DNA from: Robiginitomaculum antarcticum DSM 21748
GTDB lineage: Bacteria; Pseudomonadota; Alphaproteobacteria; Caulobacterales; Maricaulaceae
Assembly: GCF_000365025.1 (NCBI RefSeq)
Contig: NZ_KB823012.1
Location: 124,001 to 188,000 of the forward strand
Direction of reading: 5' to 3'
DNA: 64,000 nucleotides
Below the pieces are notes generated by a model, which did not search any database, was not told the DNA's origin, and saw only the letters and a list, made by a program, of their open reading frames with translations. A program made the position numbers and the translations under genes. Positions 18,505 through 27,207 of the stretch are shown piece after piece. The first letter of the stretch is position 1. Every line of letters starts with the position of its first letter.

Positions 18505-19290
18505 TTATGACTTTGCCGGGGGCTGCGGGCGGGAAAAGACGGGAACCGCTGCGGTGCTTGCCTCATTGTCAAAGACGTAGCCGTCCAAATTAAAGTCCGA
18601 AAGCGCTTCGCGTTTCGTAATCCGGTTTTGAATCATCCAGCGCGCCATCGCGCCGCGTGCATATTTGGCATAAAAACTGATGACCCGGGATTTCCCGTTT
18701 TTCTCCTCGACAAAACGCGGAGAAATAAGGGGGACGTTTAGCGCCTTTTTATCGACGGCTTTGAAATATTCATGACTGGCCAGATTCACGATGCAGGCGG
18801 ATTCGCTTGCGGCGGCGGAGGCGTTTATCCGTTTGGCGATTTTATCACCCCAAAAGTCATAAAGCGTGCTTCCGCGCGGGTTTTCCAGTTTTATCCCCAT
18901 TTCAAGGCGGTAAGGCTGTAAGGCGTCCATGGGGGTCAGCAGGCCATATAGACCCGACAAAATGCGTAAATGCTCTTGGGCAAAAGCCAAATCATCGTCT
19001 GACATATCCGCCGCTTGAAGCCCCGAATAAACATCGCCGTTAAATGTCAATATAGCCGGTTTGGCGCTATTGCTCTGCCCGTTAAGTCGAAAGCTTTTAA
19101 ACCGCTTGGCATTAAGCTGCGCCAGATCATCGGAGATCGACATCAGGTCGGAGAGATCAGCTGCGCTTTTTTGTTTGGCGATGCGCGCGAGCTGCGCTGT
19201 ATCTTTGGAAAAATGCGGCTGCGTCGCCGTGACGTCACGATCTAGAGGCGATTCGTCTAGGGATTTGGCGGGAGAGAGAAGTATAATCAT
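18505..19290 (-). CDS. yaaA: YaaA, peroxide-stress protein (DUF328)
   Basis: 261 residues with the family N-terminus MIILLSPAKSLD and blocks FNGDVYSGLQA, RILSGLYGLL and VNLASHEYFKAV. In E. coli, YaaA lowers free iron and DNA damage under hydrogen peroxide, and a DNA-binding fold has been described. It is placed directly upstream of the YihY gene. It is 4-5 residues longer than the E. coli protein, with a Pro-rich C-terminus. Confidence 0.93.
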   Translation of the reverse strand: MIILLSPAKSLDESPLDRDVTATQPHFSKDTAQLARIAKQKSAADLSDLMSISDDLAQLNAKRFKSFRLNGQSNSAKPAILTFNGDVYSGLQAADMSDDDLAFAQEHLRILSGLYGLLTPMDALQPYRLEMGIKLENPRGSTLYDFWGDKIAKRINASAAASESACIVNLASHEYFKAVDKKALNVPLISPRFVEEKNGKSRVISFYAKYARGAMARWMIQNRITKREALSDFNLDGYVFDNEASTAAVPVFSRPQPPAKS

Positions 19291-19368
19291 AAGAGTGTTT
19301 TAATATGGCAGGGCGCGGAGTCTATAGCCTTTGATATGCGCAAACCCGCGAACGGAACCAATTACAGG

Positions 19369-19941
19369 TTATTTTCTTCTCCAGATTACGCTGTACTCTG
19401 CCGGGGCGCCCGAAACGGACTGGATGGATTCAGAGACGTAATAAAACCCGGCATTAGGAATTGTGAAGCTGACTATGCCCGAATTTTTACGCTGAACCTT
19501 GACTTCACTTTGGTCAATCGGCGTGCATTTAAAAATTTCCATCAGCACGACGCGTTGGCACTGCGTCACAATAAACGTCATTTCCGACGGCTCTGAGACC
19601 ACAAATACGGCCTCGACATGTGAGCCATTATGCATATATCCGCGCTGGACTCGCAGCAAGTCCAGATAGGGTGTAAACCAACCGCTTTTATTTTGTGTCT
19701 CATAACTGATTTGCGGCGTAACCTTGCTTTCACTCGACATGCGCAAAATCTTACTGTCCACGGCAAAGGCCGGAAGATAGAACAGGCTGCAATAGGAAAG
19801 GAAAATACCCAGCATAATGGCCAGCGTAGAGGCGATAAGACGCCCGTTGGACATGGATCGCTTCGGGGCCGAAAAAGTCATGCCCTTCTTAAGTTGCGAT
19901 ACGGATTGCGCGCTGTCTGTAAATGTGAATTGGCCTCGCAT
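19369..19941 (-). CDS. Single-pass membrane/secreted protein of unknown function
   Basis: 190 residues, no family recognised. A basic N-terminal stretch precedes one hydrophobic helix (about 35-57, ending PAFAVD), which could be an uncleaved anchor or a late signal peptide. The rest is beta-rich with two cysteines (QCQRVVLMEIFKC) that could form a disulfide, and ends in SAPAEYSVIWRRK. A GGGGAGAGG ribosome binding site supports the start at 19941. It is divergent from the histidine phosphatase gene. Confidence 0.7.
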   Translation of the reverse strand: MRGQFTFTDSAQSVSQLKKGMTFSAPKRSMSNGRLIASTLAIMLGIFLSYCSLFYLPAFAVDSKILRMSSESKVTPQISYETQNKSGWFTPYLDLLRVQRGYMHNGSHVEAVFVVSEPSEMTFIVTQCQRVVLMEIFKCTPIDQSEVKVQRKNSGIVSFTIPNAGFYYVSESIQSVSGAPAEYSVIWRRK

Positions 19942-20013
19942 TCACCTCTCCCCACCGTGAATAACAGTTAAAAAAGATATAGCGGACAGCTTAATTTTCT
20001 CTAAAGTATATTT

Positions 20014-20565
20014 ATGTTGAACATTAACTTGAATATTGCAGCCGCTCTTTTAGTGGTAGGGCTAAATCTTACGGCTTGTCAGAGCTACGAGGCGACGCAA
20101 ATTGAGGATACAGCGCAGCAGATATACCTCGTTCGTCATGCGGAGAAAATTCTTGATGTCGAAGACCCGGCTTTGACGTCTAAAGGCCAAGAGCGGGCGC
20201 AGGCCTTGGCTGTGCGTCTGGACGGCATCACTATAGACATAGACGGTATTTATTCATCTGATTATAGGCGCACGCGCGATACGGCAGCGCCGCTGGCGGC
20301 ATCCAAAGGTCTGGAGGTGCAGCTCTATGATCCGCGCGACCTTCCGGCTTTGGCACAGCGTCTCAAAGCTACATGTAAGGTTTGCGTTGTGGTCGGGCAC
20401 AGCAATACCACACCGCAGCTTTCAGTAGAGCTGGGCGGCAAGTCCGGCGGCGAGATTAATGAAGCGTCGGAATATGACCGTCTTTACCTAATTGTCATTA
20501 ATCGGAAAGATGGCGAAGATGGCGAAGATGTGTCCACACTAATCGAAAGCTATGGCGCACCTTAG
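20014..20565 (+). CDS. SixA-like histidine phosphatase, lipoprotein
   Basis: 183 residues with a lipoprotein signal (LTACQ, Cys22), so the enzyme is probably periplasmic and lipid-anchored. The catalytic motif is YLVRHAEK (Arg41, His42), the second core His is in VVVGHSNTTPQL, and DYRRTRDTAAPLA supplies the conserved Arg. Its substrate is unknown. The codons for DGEDGED near the end come from a short DNA repeat. Closest named relatives are SixA and phosphoglycerate-mutase-like phosphatases. Confidence 0.86.
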   Translation: MLNINLNIAAALLVVGLNLTACQSYEATQIEDTAQQIYLVRHAEKILDVEDPALTSKGQERAQALAVRLDGITIDIDGIYSSDYRRTRDTAAPLAASKGLEVQLYDPRDLPALAQRLKATCKVCVVVGHSNTTPQLSVELGGKSGGEINEASEYDRLYLIVINRKDGEDGEDVSTLIESYGAP

Positions 20566-20676
20566 CGTTATTTTGCCTTAATTCCGCCCTGATGATGAGC
20601 GCTGCATTACCGCATGCTCATTATGTCCTGACGCAAATTGCGCGCATTTTGTCTCCATGGCAATAAAGGAGATATT

Positions 20677-21111
20677 ATGACCATTCACTATACTAAACCC
20701 GCCCGCACCGGACTGCTTGGTCTGGCTGCATTAACGCTTTTCGCGGCTCCGGCTCTGGCCGGCGATCCCCAAGCCGAGGCGGCGCCTACGCAACTGGATT
20801 ACTTCAATGCCGCGGATACATCAGGTGATGCCGCTCTGGACGCCGCTGAGTTTCAAACTTACATTGAAACCATGGCTGATGGCGGCGATATCAGCGCGCA
20901 AAACGTTCGCGATACGGACGACTATACCGGCGCTTTTCTAGCGGCAGATACCAATGCAAATGGCTCTGTCAGTTTTGATGAGGTTACAGCGCCCGCCGCT
21001 ATAATGACGGAGCCCGATGCTGAGCCTGAAATCGAGCTTATGCCACAGGTTGATATCCCTGAAGACAGCGACATGCCGTTTGAAGAGAGTGCAGAGACAC
21101 CCGAAGATTAG
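20677..21111 (+). CDS. Secreted EF-hand protein
   Basis: 144 residues from ATG 20677, chosen because AAAGGAG lies just upstream and it gives a clean signal peptide (about 1-28, ending ALA). Two EF-hand loops are visible, DTSGDAALDAAEF and DTNANGSVSFDEV, each with the acidic ligand spacing for calcium. The tail is very acidic (EPDAEPEIELMPQ…EESAETPED). A periplasmic calcium-binding role is likely; the partner is unknown. Confidence 0.82.
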   Translation: MTIHYTKPARTGLLGLAALTLFAAPALAGDPQAEAAPTQLDYFNAADTSGDAALDAAEFQTYIETMADGGDISAQNVRDTDDYTGAFLAADTNANGSVSFDEVTAPAAIMTEPDAEPEIELMPQVDIPEDSDMPFEESAETPED

Positions 21112-21130
21112 GCAATGTAAGGAAAGTTAG

Positions 21131-21153
21131 AGCGGCCGCCTCGGGCGGCCGCT
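21131..21153. terminator. Bidirectional hairpin between convergent genes
   Basis: Perfect 10-base-pair stem AGCGGCCGCC / GGCGGCCGCT with a TCG loop between the EF-hand gene and the convergent histidine kinase. T-runs are weak on both sides. Confidence 0.6.
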
Positions 21154-21155
21154 TA

Positions 21156-22445
21156 TTACGCGGCGATCCTGTGCGGCGGATTAGCATAGGTTTCAATCGG
21201 CAGAAATATAGAAAACCGCGCGCCGCCATGCGGGCTTCGCGTAACAGAAATCGTGCCATTTTTGTTCAGAACGATTTTCTTCACAATCGCCAGTCCCATA
21301 CCCGAAGCTTCAACTTCATCGCGCCGCTGGAGAGTCGCGAAGGCATTGAAGATTTTATCAACAGACTCTTCCGGGATGCCCGGGCCGTTATCATCAATAG
21401 ACAGATTTAAACCATCTTTGACGCTCTCCAAATTCACCCATAGCTGCCCTATGTCTTTGTCATTGTGTTTAATGGCATTACCGAGCAGATTTAAAATTAA
21501 AATTTCAAAGGTTACGTCGTGATCATGAACCCAAATTTCACCGCCCGTAAGGTCGATACTGTGAATGTCATCAGCGTTGAGGAGATCAAAAGCCGTTTGA
21601 ATTTTTTGTGCGAGGGGAATATATTCTTGGCGGCTTTGCTCCCTTCCCAGACGTGAATATTGCAAGAGATTATTGAGCAAGCGGTCCAATCGATCAACGC
21701 GGCCGTCCAGCAGAGTCAGATTTTGCTTTGTCTCTTCGCTACACGTGTCTTTCACATCATCGCTAATCCATTCCGTTAGATTTTTCATCGCCCGTAACGG
21801 GGCGCGTAAATCGTGCGAGGCAATATAGGCAAATTGCTCAAGGTCTTCATTCGAGCGCTTGAGTTCATTTGTGTAGATATTGGCTTCCACGAGCTGGTCT
21901 TCTTGCAGCTTATGAAGTGTGCGCAGGCTGACCCAGAACATGTTAAAATCTACAGCCAAGAGGGCTGTATAGGCCACCCAGCCCAGCAGCATTCCTGTAT
22001 GCGGGGTAATCTGCATTGAGAAAAGGTATCCCGCCATTGCGGCGTGAAAGCCGGCCATCATTGCCAGCATTAATCCATAATGGGCGCGGTGATGAACTCC
22101 GCACGACTGAATAAAGCGTGCGAAATACTCTACAATCGGACCGGGGATCAGAATATTGTCGCCTGTGGGGCCTGACACTGTTCTTAGAAAATGAGGTATG
22201 CGGTAATAACACCACCATGTTCCGAAATTGACTAATGCAAGCAGCAAGGCGGCCCATGCTGGCAGCATGGACTGGCTAACGAAGATGAGAACCAGAATAT
22301 CAAATGGGACAAGATAAATCTGCCCGCGAAATATAGTCCACCTGTTTGCAGTTTTGGGGAGGGGGGACGTAATATTACTCAAATTTTGATTCACACGCCT
22401 ACCTATCTTTAAGTTTTCCCGCATTTGAGAAAATTGAGTTTTCAT
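21156..22445 (-). CDS. Membrane sensor histidine kinase (orphan)
   Basis: 429 residues from the ATG at 22445; the frame is open up to a TTG at 22514, and neither start has a clear ribosome binding site. Several hydrophobic helices (about 35-180) form a membrane sensor region, followed by a coiled linker, a HisKA domain with the phospho-accepting His in ASHDLRAPLRAMKNL, and an HATPase domain with N box (NLLGNAIKHN), G1 (DDNGPGIPEE) and G2 (GMGLAIVKKI). No response regulator gene is adjacent, so its partner is unknown. Confidence 0.9.
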   Translation of the reverse strand: MKTQFSQMRENLKIGRRVNQNLSNITSPLPKTANRWTIFRGQIYLVPFDILVLIFVSQSMLPAWAALLLALVNFGTWWCYYRIPHFLRTVSGPTGDNILIPGPIVEYFARFIQSCGVHHRAHYGLMLAMMAGFHAAMAGYLFSMQITPHTGMLLGWVAYTALLAVDFNMFWVSLRTLHKLQEDQLVEANIYTNELKRSNEDLEQFAYIASHDLRAPLRAMKNLTEWISDDVKDTCSEETKQNLTLLDGRVDRLDRLLNNLLQYSRLGREQSRQEYIPLAQKIQTAFDLLNADDIHSIDLTGGEIWVHDHDVTFEILILNLLGNAIKHNDKDIGQLWVNLESVKDGLNLSIDDNGPGIPEESVDKIFNAFATLQRRDEVEASGMGLAIVKKIVLNKNGTISVTRSPHGGARFSIFLPIETYANPPHRIAA

Positions 22446-22577
22446 AACGAAGTCGTGATCTGTTACAGCTTCAATATTAAGGACAGGTTTATGTAAGGCG
22501 TTCGTCAATAACAAATTCTAGGTCTCGCCTACTGCGCCTCTCCACTTGCTTATCCGTCAGTCCAGCGTTATACAGCT

Positions 22578-22602
22578 GCACCCTCCGCGTGAGGGTTTTT
22601 TA
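22578..22602 (+). terminator. Terminator-like hairpin upstream of rpsA
   Basis: CCCTC / GAGGG stem with a CGCGT loop followed by six T. No plus-strand gene precedes it, so it either ends a small RNA or acts as an attenuator in the rpsA leader. Confidence 0.55.
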
Positions 22603-22673
22603 GTACGCCCGGATTGGCCGGGCCAGACCGCCGGATATTACCGGTTGGCAAGACCTATATTTTCGGAGAAAAA

Positions 22674-24371
22674 ATGGGCACTATGAATCCGTCTATGGAC
22701 GATTTTGCATCAATGCTGGAAGCTTCACTCGAAGCCAATTCCATGACAGAAGGCAGCGTTGTCAAAGGCATCGTTACCGCAATTGAAAAAGACATGGCCA
22801 TCATCGATGTTGGCCTTAAAACCGAAGGCCGCGTGCCTTTGAGAGAATTTTACGTTCCCGGCGAAGACAAAAAGCTGAAAGCCGGCGACGAAGTTGATAT
22901 CTTCCTAGAGCGTATCGAAAACGCCCTTGGCGACGCTGTCCTTTCACGGGACAAGGCGCGCCGCGAGGAATCTTGGATTAAGATGGAAAAGGTCTTCGAA
23001 AAAGAAGAACCTGTCAAAGGCCAGATCGTTGGCCGCGTCAAAGGCGGTTTCACCGTCGATCTGGGCGGCGTCAACGCATTCCTCCCCGGCTCACAAGTCG
23101 ATATCCGCCCCGTACGCGATGTGGGTCCTCTGATGAACCAGGACCAGCCGTTTATGATCCTGAAAATGGATCGCCCTCGCGGAAACATTGTTGTCTCCCG
23201 CCGCGCTGTCCTCGAAGAGAGCCGCGCCGAGCAACGCGCCGAGCTTGTCGGTCAATTGGCCGAAGGTGAAACACGTGAAGGTATCGTCAAAAATATCACA
23301 GATTACGGCGCATTCGTAGATCTGGGCGGTATTGACGGACTTTTGCATGTCACCGATATGAGCTGGCGCCGCGTCTCTCACCCCAGTCAGGTTCTGTCTG
23401 TGGGCGATACGGTCAAAGTCAAAGTCATCCGCATTAATTCTGACACACAGCGCATCAGCCTTGGCATGAAGCAGCTGATGGAAGATCCGTGGGATGCGGT
23501 CACGGCGAAATATCAGGTCGGCACACGCCTGACCGGTACAGTCACAAATATCGCTGATTACGGCGCATTTATTGAACTTGAAGAAGGCGTTGAAGGTCTT
23601 GTCCATGTTTCAGAAATGAGCTGGACAAAGAAAAACGTCCATCCGGGCAAGATTGTCTCGACATCCGAGCAGGTCGACGTTGAAGTCCTCGAAGTGGACG
23701 AAGAAAAACGCCGCATCAGTCTTGGCATCAAGCAGACACAGGAAAATCCATGGGACAGTTTTGCCCGTGACTTCCCGGTCGGCACAATTGTTAAAGGCGA
23801 AGTGCGCTCTATTACTGAATTTGGCCTGTTTATCGGTCTGGACGGCGATATTGACGGCATGGCGCATTTGTCTGATCTGTCTTGGGACATGTCCGGCGAA
23901 GAGGCGCTGGCCAGCTATAATAAAGGCGACGTTGTCGAAGCGAAGATCCTTGAAGTTGATACGGACAAAGAACGCATCAGTCTTGGCGTGAAACAGCTTG
24001 TTAAAGATACCGGCCTGTCAGCCGGATCCTCTACGGGCCGCGGCAAAACCGTGACCTGTACGGTCACTGAAGTGAACTCCGGCGGGATCGAAGTGTCCTT
24101 CGGTGATGAGGGATCCGAAACAAGCGCCTTTATCCGCAAAGCCGACCTGTCGCGAGAGCGCACAGAACAGCGTCCGGAACGTTTTGCCGTTGGCGACAAA
24201 GTCGATGCGCGCATCGTCAAAGTCGACAGCAAAACCCGCAAACCGCATCTTTCCATCAAGGCGCTGGAAATCGCCGAAGAGAAAGAAGCCGTGGATCAGT
24301 ATGGCTCAACAGACGCAGGCGCGTCACTGGGCGATATCCTAGGCGCAGCGCTGAAAAACTCAGACGAGTAA
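22674..24371 (+). CDS. rpsA: 30S ribosomal protein S1
   Basis: 565 residues from ATG 22674, with GGAG six to nine bases upstream; an extra in-frame stretch upstream is leader. Six S1 OB-fold repeats are recognisable, four of them with the strong pattern IxDYGAFVxLGGxDGLxHxxDMSW or close variants (about 195-260, 280-345, 365-430). It delivers mRNA to the small subunit. cmk, its common upstream neighbour, is not here; ihfB follows, which is a conserved order. Confidence 0.98.
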   Translation: MGTMNPSMDDFASMLEASLEANSMTEGSVVKGIVTAIEKDMAIIDVGLKTEGRVPLREFYVPGEDKKLKAGDEVDIFLERIENALGDAVLSRDKARREESWIKMEKVFEKEEPVKGQIVGRVKGGFTVDLGGVNAFLPGSQVDIRPVRDVGPLMNQDQPFMILKMDRPRGNIVVSRRAVLEESRAEQRAELVGQLAEGETREGIVKNITDYGAFVDLGGIDGLLHVTDMSWRRVSHPSQVLSVGDTVKVKVIRINSDTQRISLGMKQLMEDPWDAVTAKYQVGTRLTGTVTNIADYGAFIELEEGVEGLVHVSEMSWTKKNVHPGKIVSTSEQVDVEVLEVDEEKRRISLGIKQTQENPWDSFARDFPVGTIVKGEVRSITEFGLFIGLDGDIDGMAHLSDLSWDMSGEEALASYNKGDVVEAKILEVDTDKERISLGVKQLVKDTGLSAGSSTGRGKTVTCTVTEVNSGGIEVSFGDEGSETSAFIRKADLSRERTEQRPERFAVGDKVDARIVKVDSKTRKPHLSIKALEIAEEKEAVDQYGSTDAGASLGDILGAALKNSDE

Positions 24372-24393
24372 GCTTTCGTTTAGAATGTTTAGA

Positions 24394-24426
24394 AGCCTCC
24401 GCCTTCGGGCGGGGGCTTTTTTTTTT
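24394..24426 (+). terminator. Rho-independent terminator after rpsA
   Basis: Stem AGCCtCCGCC / GGCGGgGGCT with a stable TTCG tetraloop and ten following T residues. Confidence 0.95.
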
Positions 24427-24482
24427 GCTCTGGTCGCTAAAGCGCTTGACCGCCCGTGCCCCTGCCGTGCTAAACACCCGCC

Positions 24483-24770
24483 ATGCTTAAATCAGAACTC
24501 ATTGACCAAATGGCCGAAGAGAACCCGCATTTATCACGTAATGATATGGAGCGGGTCGTGGTCACATTTTTTGAAACCATCTCCCAGACGCTCGAGTCCG
24601 GCGCGCGGGTCGAACTTCGCGGGTTTGGCGCTTTTTCTCCGCGCTACCGCAAGCCGCGCATCGGGCGTAATCCGCGCACAGGCGGAACGGTACATGTGCC
24701 GGAAAAATACGTACCTTTTTTCCGTACAGGTAAAGATCTACGCGACCGGATAAATGCGACGCGCGATTAA
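24483..24770 (+). CDS. ihfB: Integration host factor beta subunit
   Basis: 95-residue DNA-bending protein of the HU/IHF family. It has the N-terminal helix pair (MLKSELIDQMAEENPHLS), the beta-arm with RNPRTGGTVHVPEK, in which Pro intercalates between bases, and the C-terminal helix. VVTFFETI and RVELRGFGAF match IhfB better than HupB. It pairs with IhfA encoded elsewhere. The position after rpsA is conserved. Confidence 0.95.
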   Translation: MLKSELIDQMAEENPHLSRNDMERVVVTFFETISQTLESGARVELRGFGAFSPRYRKPRIGRNPRTGGTVHVPEKYVPFFRTGKDLRDRINATRD

Positions 24771-24850
24771 CGCTCCAAGCCTTTGTCTCTATGGTGAAGG
24801 TCTATGTCAGTGCGCTATAAATTTTATTGACCATTATTAGGGAAAATCAC

Positions 24851-25264
24851 ATGGGAATGATTTCAGAATTTAAGTCCTTTGCAATGAAGGGCAATCTTGT
24901 CGACATGGCGGTCGGTTTTGTCATGGGCAGCGCATTTGCCACCGTTGTAACATCATTTATCGCTGATGTATTCATGCCGGCGATCAGTCCGCTAATGGGC
25001 GGTCTCGATCTTTCAGAATGGAAGATTGTTTTGGAAGAACCGGTTATTGGCGCTGATGGCGTTATTACAGACCCAGGTGCTGTGATCGCATTAGGCAGCT
25101 TTTTGACGGCTATCATCTCATTTATTATTGTTGCCTTTGTTATGTTCATGATCATCAAGGGCATGAATAAAGCCAAGAAAAAAGAAGACGATGCCCCCGC
25201 CGCTCCGCCCGCAAACGAAATCTTGCTGGCTGAAATCCGTGATTTGCTCGCAAAGCAAAAATAA
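24851..25264 (+). CDS. mscL: Large-conductance mechanosensitive channel MscL
   Basis: 137 residues from ATG 24851 (AGGGA upstream); an in-frame TTG at 24827 is less likely. Two transmembrane helices flank a periplasmic loop. The pore helix has NLVDMAVGFVMGSAFATVV with the small-residue gate, and the C-terminal part is charged (KKKEDDAPAAPPANE, then EILLAEIRDLL). It releases solutes on osmotic downshock. Confidence 0.96.
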   Translation: MGMISEFKSFAMKGNLVDMAVGFVMGSAFATVVTSFIADVFMPAISPLMGGLDLSEWKIVLEEPVIGADGVITDPGAVIALGSFLTAIISFIIVAFVMFMIIKGMNKAKKKEDDAPAAPPANEILLAEIRDLLAKQK

Positions 25265-25285
25265 TTGATTTGATTTTCTAATATT

Positions 25286-25312
25286 GACCCGCTTTAGAGC
25301 GGGTCTTTTTTT
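25286..25312 (+). terminator. Rho-independent terminator after mscL
   Basis: Perfect stem GACCCGCT / AGCGGGTC with a TTAG loop and seven T. Confidence 0.94.
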
Positions 25313-25440
25313 GTCATAAAGATGAGCTTTGAAACTCTATGATGACCTGCCCTCCGGTAATAGTTACGAAGTGCGCTGGCTTTTGCATTGCACAGACTAT
25401 CCCGGGCATAATTTAAAAACGGATGCGCCGGGCTAAATGT

Positions 25441-25980
25441 TCATCCTAAGAGCGGATAGCTGGCTTGTGGAACGTATAAGTTCGCGCCGCGCTTTTTCGG
25501 CTCGCTGCTATAGAGGATAATTTGGTCACATAGCTGCGGCCCTGCGGTAAAGCGCGCCATGCGCTCTTCAAATGAAATAATACGTTCGAGCGGCGCGTCG
25601 GCTTTCAGATAGGCCATTGTGATATGAGGGACATATTTTCGCGCCTCTAAATTAATCCCCGCCTCACGCGCCGCCTGGCGGCAGGCCTTTCGCAGAGCCG
25701 TGATCTGCTCATTAGGCAGGACGCGCGTCCATATGGAATGGATGTCGGTTTTGCCGAAATGCCCTGCGCCGGACACGGTCATTTCGACCGGCGGTAAAGG
25801 ATTGCGCGCCAAAGCGTCGTCCAGAACCTCGGCCTGATCCAGCGTTACGTCCCCGAAATAACACAGGGTCATATGCAGATTGTCACGGGGCCGCCATCGC
25901 GCCCCCGGCACGCCTTTGCTCATACGCGCCAGATCTTTGGCGAGCTTGTCATCGACGGGCAGGGCGGCGAATAAAATCAT
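25441..25980 (-). CDS. thpR: RNA 2',3'-cyclic phosphodiesterase ThpR (2H family)
   Basis: 179 residues with the two HxTx motifs of the 2H phosphoesterases: HMTLCYFG (about 37) and HITMAYL (about 127). It opens 2',3'-cyclic phosphates at RNA ends. The N-terminus MILFAALPVDDKLAKDL is typical of the LigT/ThpR family. Single minus-strand gene, 35 bases downstream of tas. Confidence 0.93.
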   Translation of the reverse strand: MILFAALPVDDKLAKDLARMSKGVPGARWRPRDNLHMTLCYFGDVTLDQAEVLDDALARNPLPPVEMTVSGAGHFGKTDIHSIWTRVLPNEQITALRKACRQAAREAGINLEARKYVPHITMAYLKADAPLERIISFEERMARFTAGPQLCDQIILYSSEPKKRGANLYVPQASYPLLG

Positions 25981-26015
25981 TTATGTTTCATCCAAGCTGA
26001 ATGCTCTTTAGCCCA

Positions 26016-27068
26016 TTATGCGGACGCCACTGGCGAGCGGAAACGTTTATGGAGATCGCTAGCGGCTTTTTCCATCTCATCCGTCCATTCAATATCGTGA
26101 GCGTCGATATTCTCGGATAGCTGCTCCAGTGTCGTTGCCCCGATAATATTAGATGTCACAAAATCTCGGCTTTGCGCAAATTTATAAGCAAATTGCGTCG
26201 GCGTAATGCCCAGATCGCGGGCGGCGTCATTACAGGCTTTGGCGGCATGAAGCTCTTGAGCCAGCTCGTAGCGGCCCAGAAATTGCGGAAATAAATCTCC
26301 GCGCGAGCCTTTCGGCGCTTTGCCATCATCATATTTCCCGGACAACAGCCCCATGGCGAGTGATGAGTAAGGCAACAGACCAACACCTTCGCGCATAGCC
26401 ACTTCGGCTGCGCCATAATCAAAACGCCGCGCCAGCAGACTGTAGACGTTTTGAATGGACGCTACACGCGGCAAGCCGTGTTTTCCTGACAGCTCTAAAA
26501 ACTTCATAGTGCCCCAGGGGGATTCGTTAGACAGACCGATATGACGGATATTACCTTTTTCGATATGACGCTGCAACGCGCCTAGAATGTCTACCATATC
26601 GACGGTATCTGCCATGTCGTAGTCATCATAGCTGTGAAAGCCAAAGCCCTGCAATGGACGGTCAGGCCAATGCAATTGATAAAGGTCAATATAATCGGTG
26701 TTCAGGCGGCGAAGAGATTTTTCAACGGCTTCGTTAATTTGCGCTGCCGTCTGGCGGACCTTGTTGGTGTCACTGCGAAGCCACTCCATTTCACTGCGTC
26801 CGGCGACTTTGCTAGCCAAAATAAAATCATCACGCCGTCCGCGCGCTTTAATCCAGCTGCCAATATACTCTTCGGTTCGGCCTTGCGTTTCCGCCCGAGC
26901 CGGAACGGGATACATTTCTGCAGTGTCGATAAAATTAATGCCGCGATCCAGAGCGTAATCAAGCTGTTTATGGGCCTGCGCTTCGGTATTTTGCTCTCCC
27001 CATGTCATTGTCCCAAGACAGATTGAGGTAACAGACAGGCCGGTTCGGCCAAGAGGACGGTATTGCAT
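26016..27068 (-). CDS. tas: NADP(H)-dependent aldo-keto reductase, Tas type
   Basis: 350-residue TIM barrel close to E. coli Tas: MQYRPLGRTGLSVTSICLGTMTWGEQNTE is nearly block-for-block (read as key residues G24-E28). The tetrad is visible as Asp in FIDTAEMYPV, Tyr in the same block, Lys in ILASKVAG and His in YQLHWPDRP. The physiological substrate is uncertain. It is divergent from the Bax-inhibitor gene. Confidence 0.92.
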   Translation of the reverse strand: MQYRPLGRTGLSVTSICLGTMTWGEQNTEAQAHKQLDYALDRGINFIDTAEMYPVPARAETQGRTEEYIGSWIKARGRRDDFILASKVAGRSEMEWLRSDTNKVRQTAAQINEAVEKSLRRLNTDYIDLYQLHWPDRPLQGFGFHSYDDYDMADTVDMVDILGALQRHIEKGNIRHIGLSNESPWGTMKFLELSGKHGLPRVASIQNVYSLLARRFDYGAAEVAMREGVGLLPYSSLAMGLLSGKYDDGKAPKGSRGDLFPQFLGRYELAQELHAAKACNDAARDLGITPTQFAYKFAQSRDFVTSNIIGATTLEQLSENIDAHDIEWTDEMEKAASDLHKRFRSPVASA

Positions 27069-27207
27069 TTAAGACTCCGGTAGGAATAGGATTTGCCGCA
27101 GCTTTACCCTTGGCCATTTGCAATGACTTACTATATAATAAGGGTAATGACAGGGCCAAATTCATTGACCCACTCACAATCCTGTCGCGTAATTGAAAGG
27201 TTTAATT

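Noticed and set aside
20500-20535. Short direct repeat GGCGAAGAT in the histidine phosphatase gene
   Set aside because: In-frame codon repeat for Gly-Glu-Asp; likely local slippage, not a functional element.
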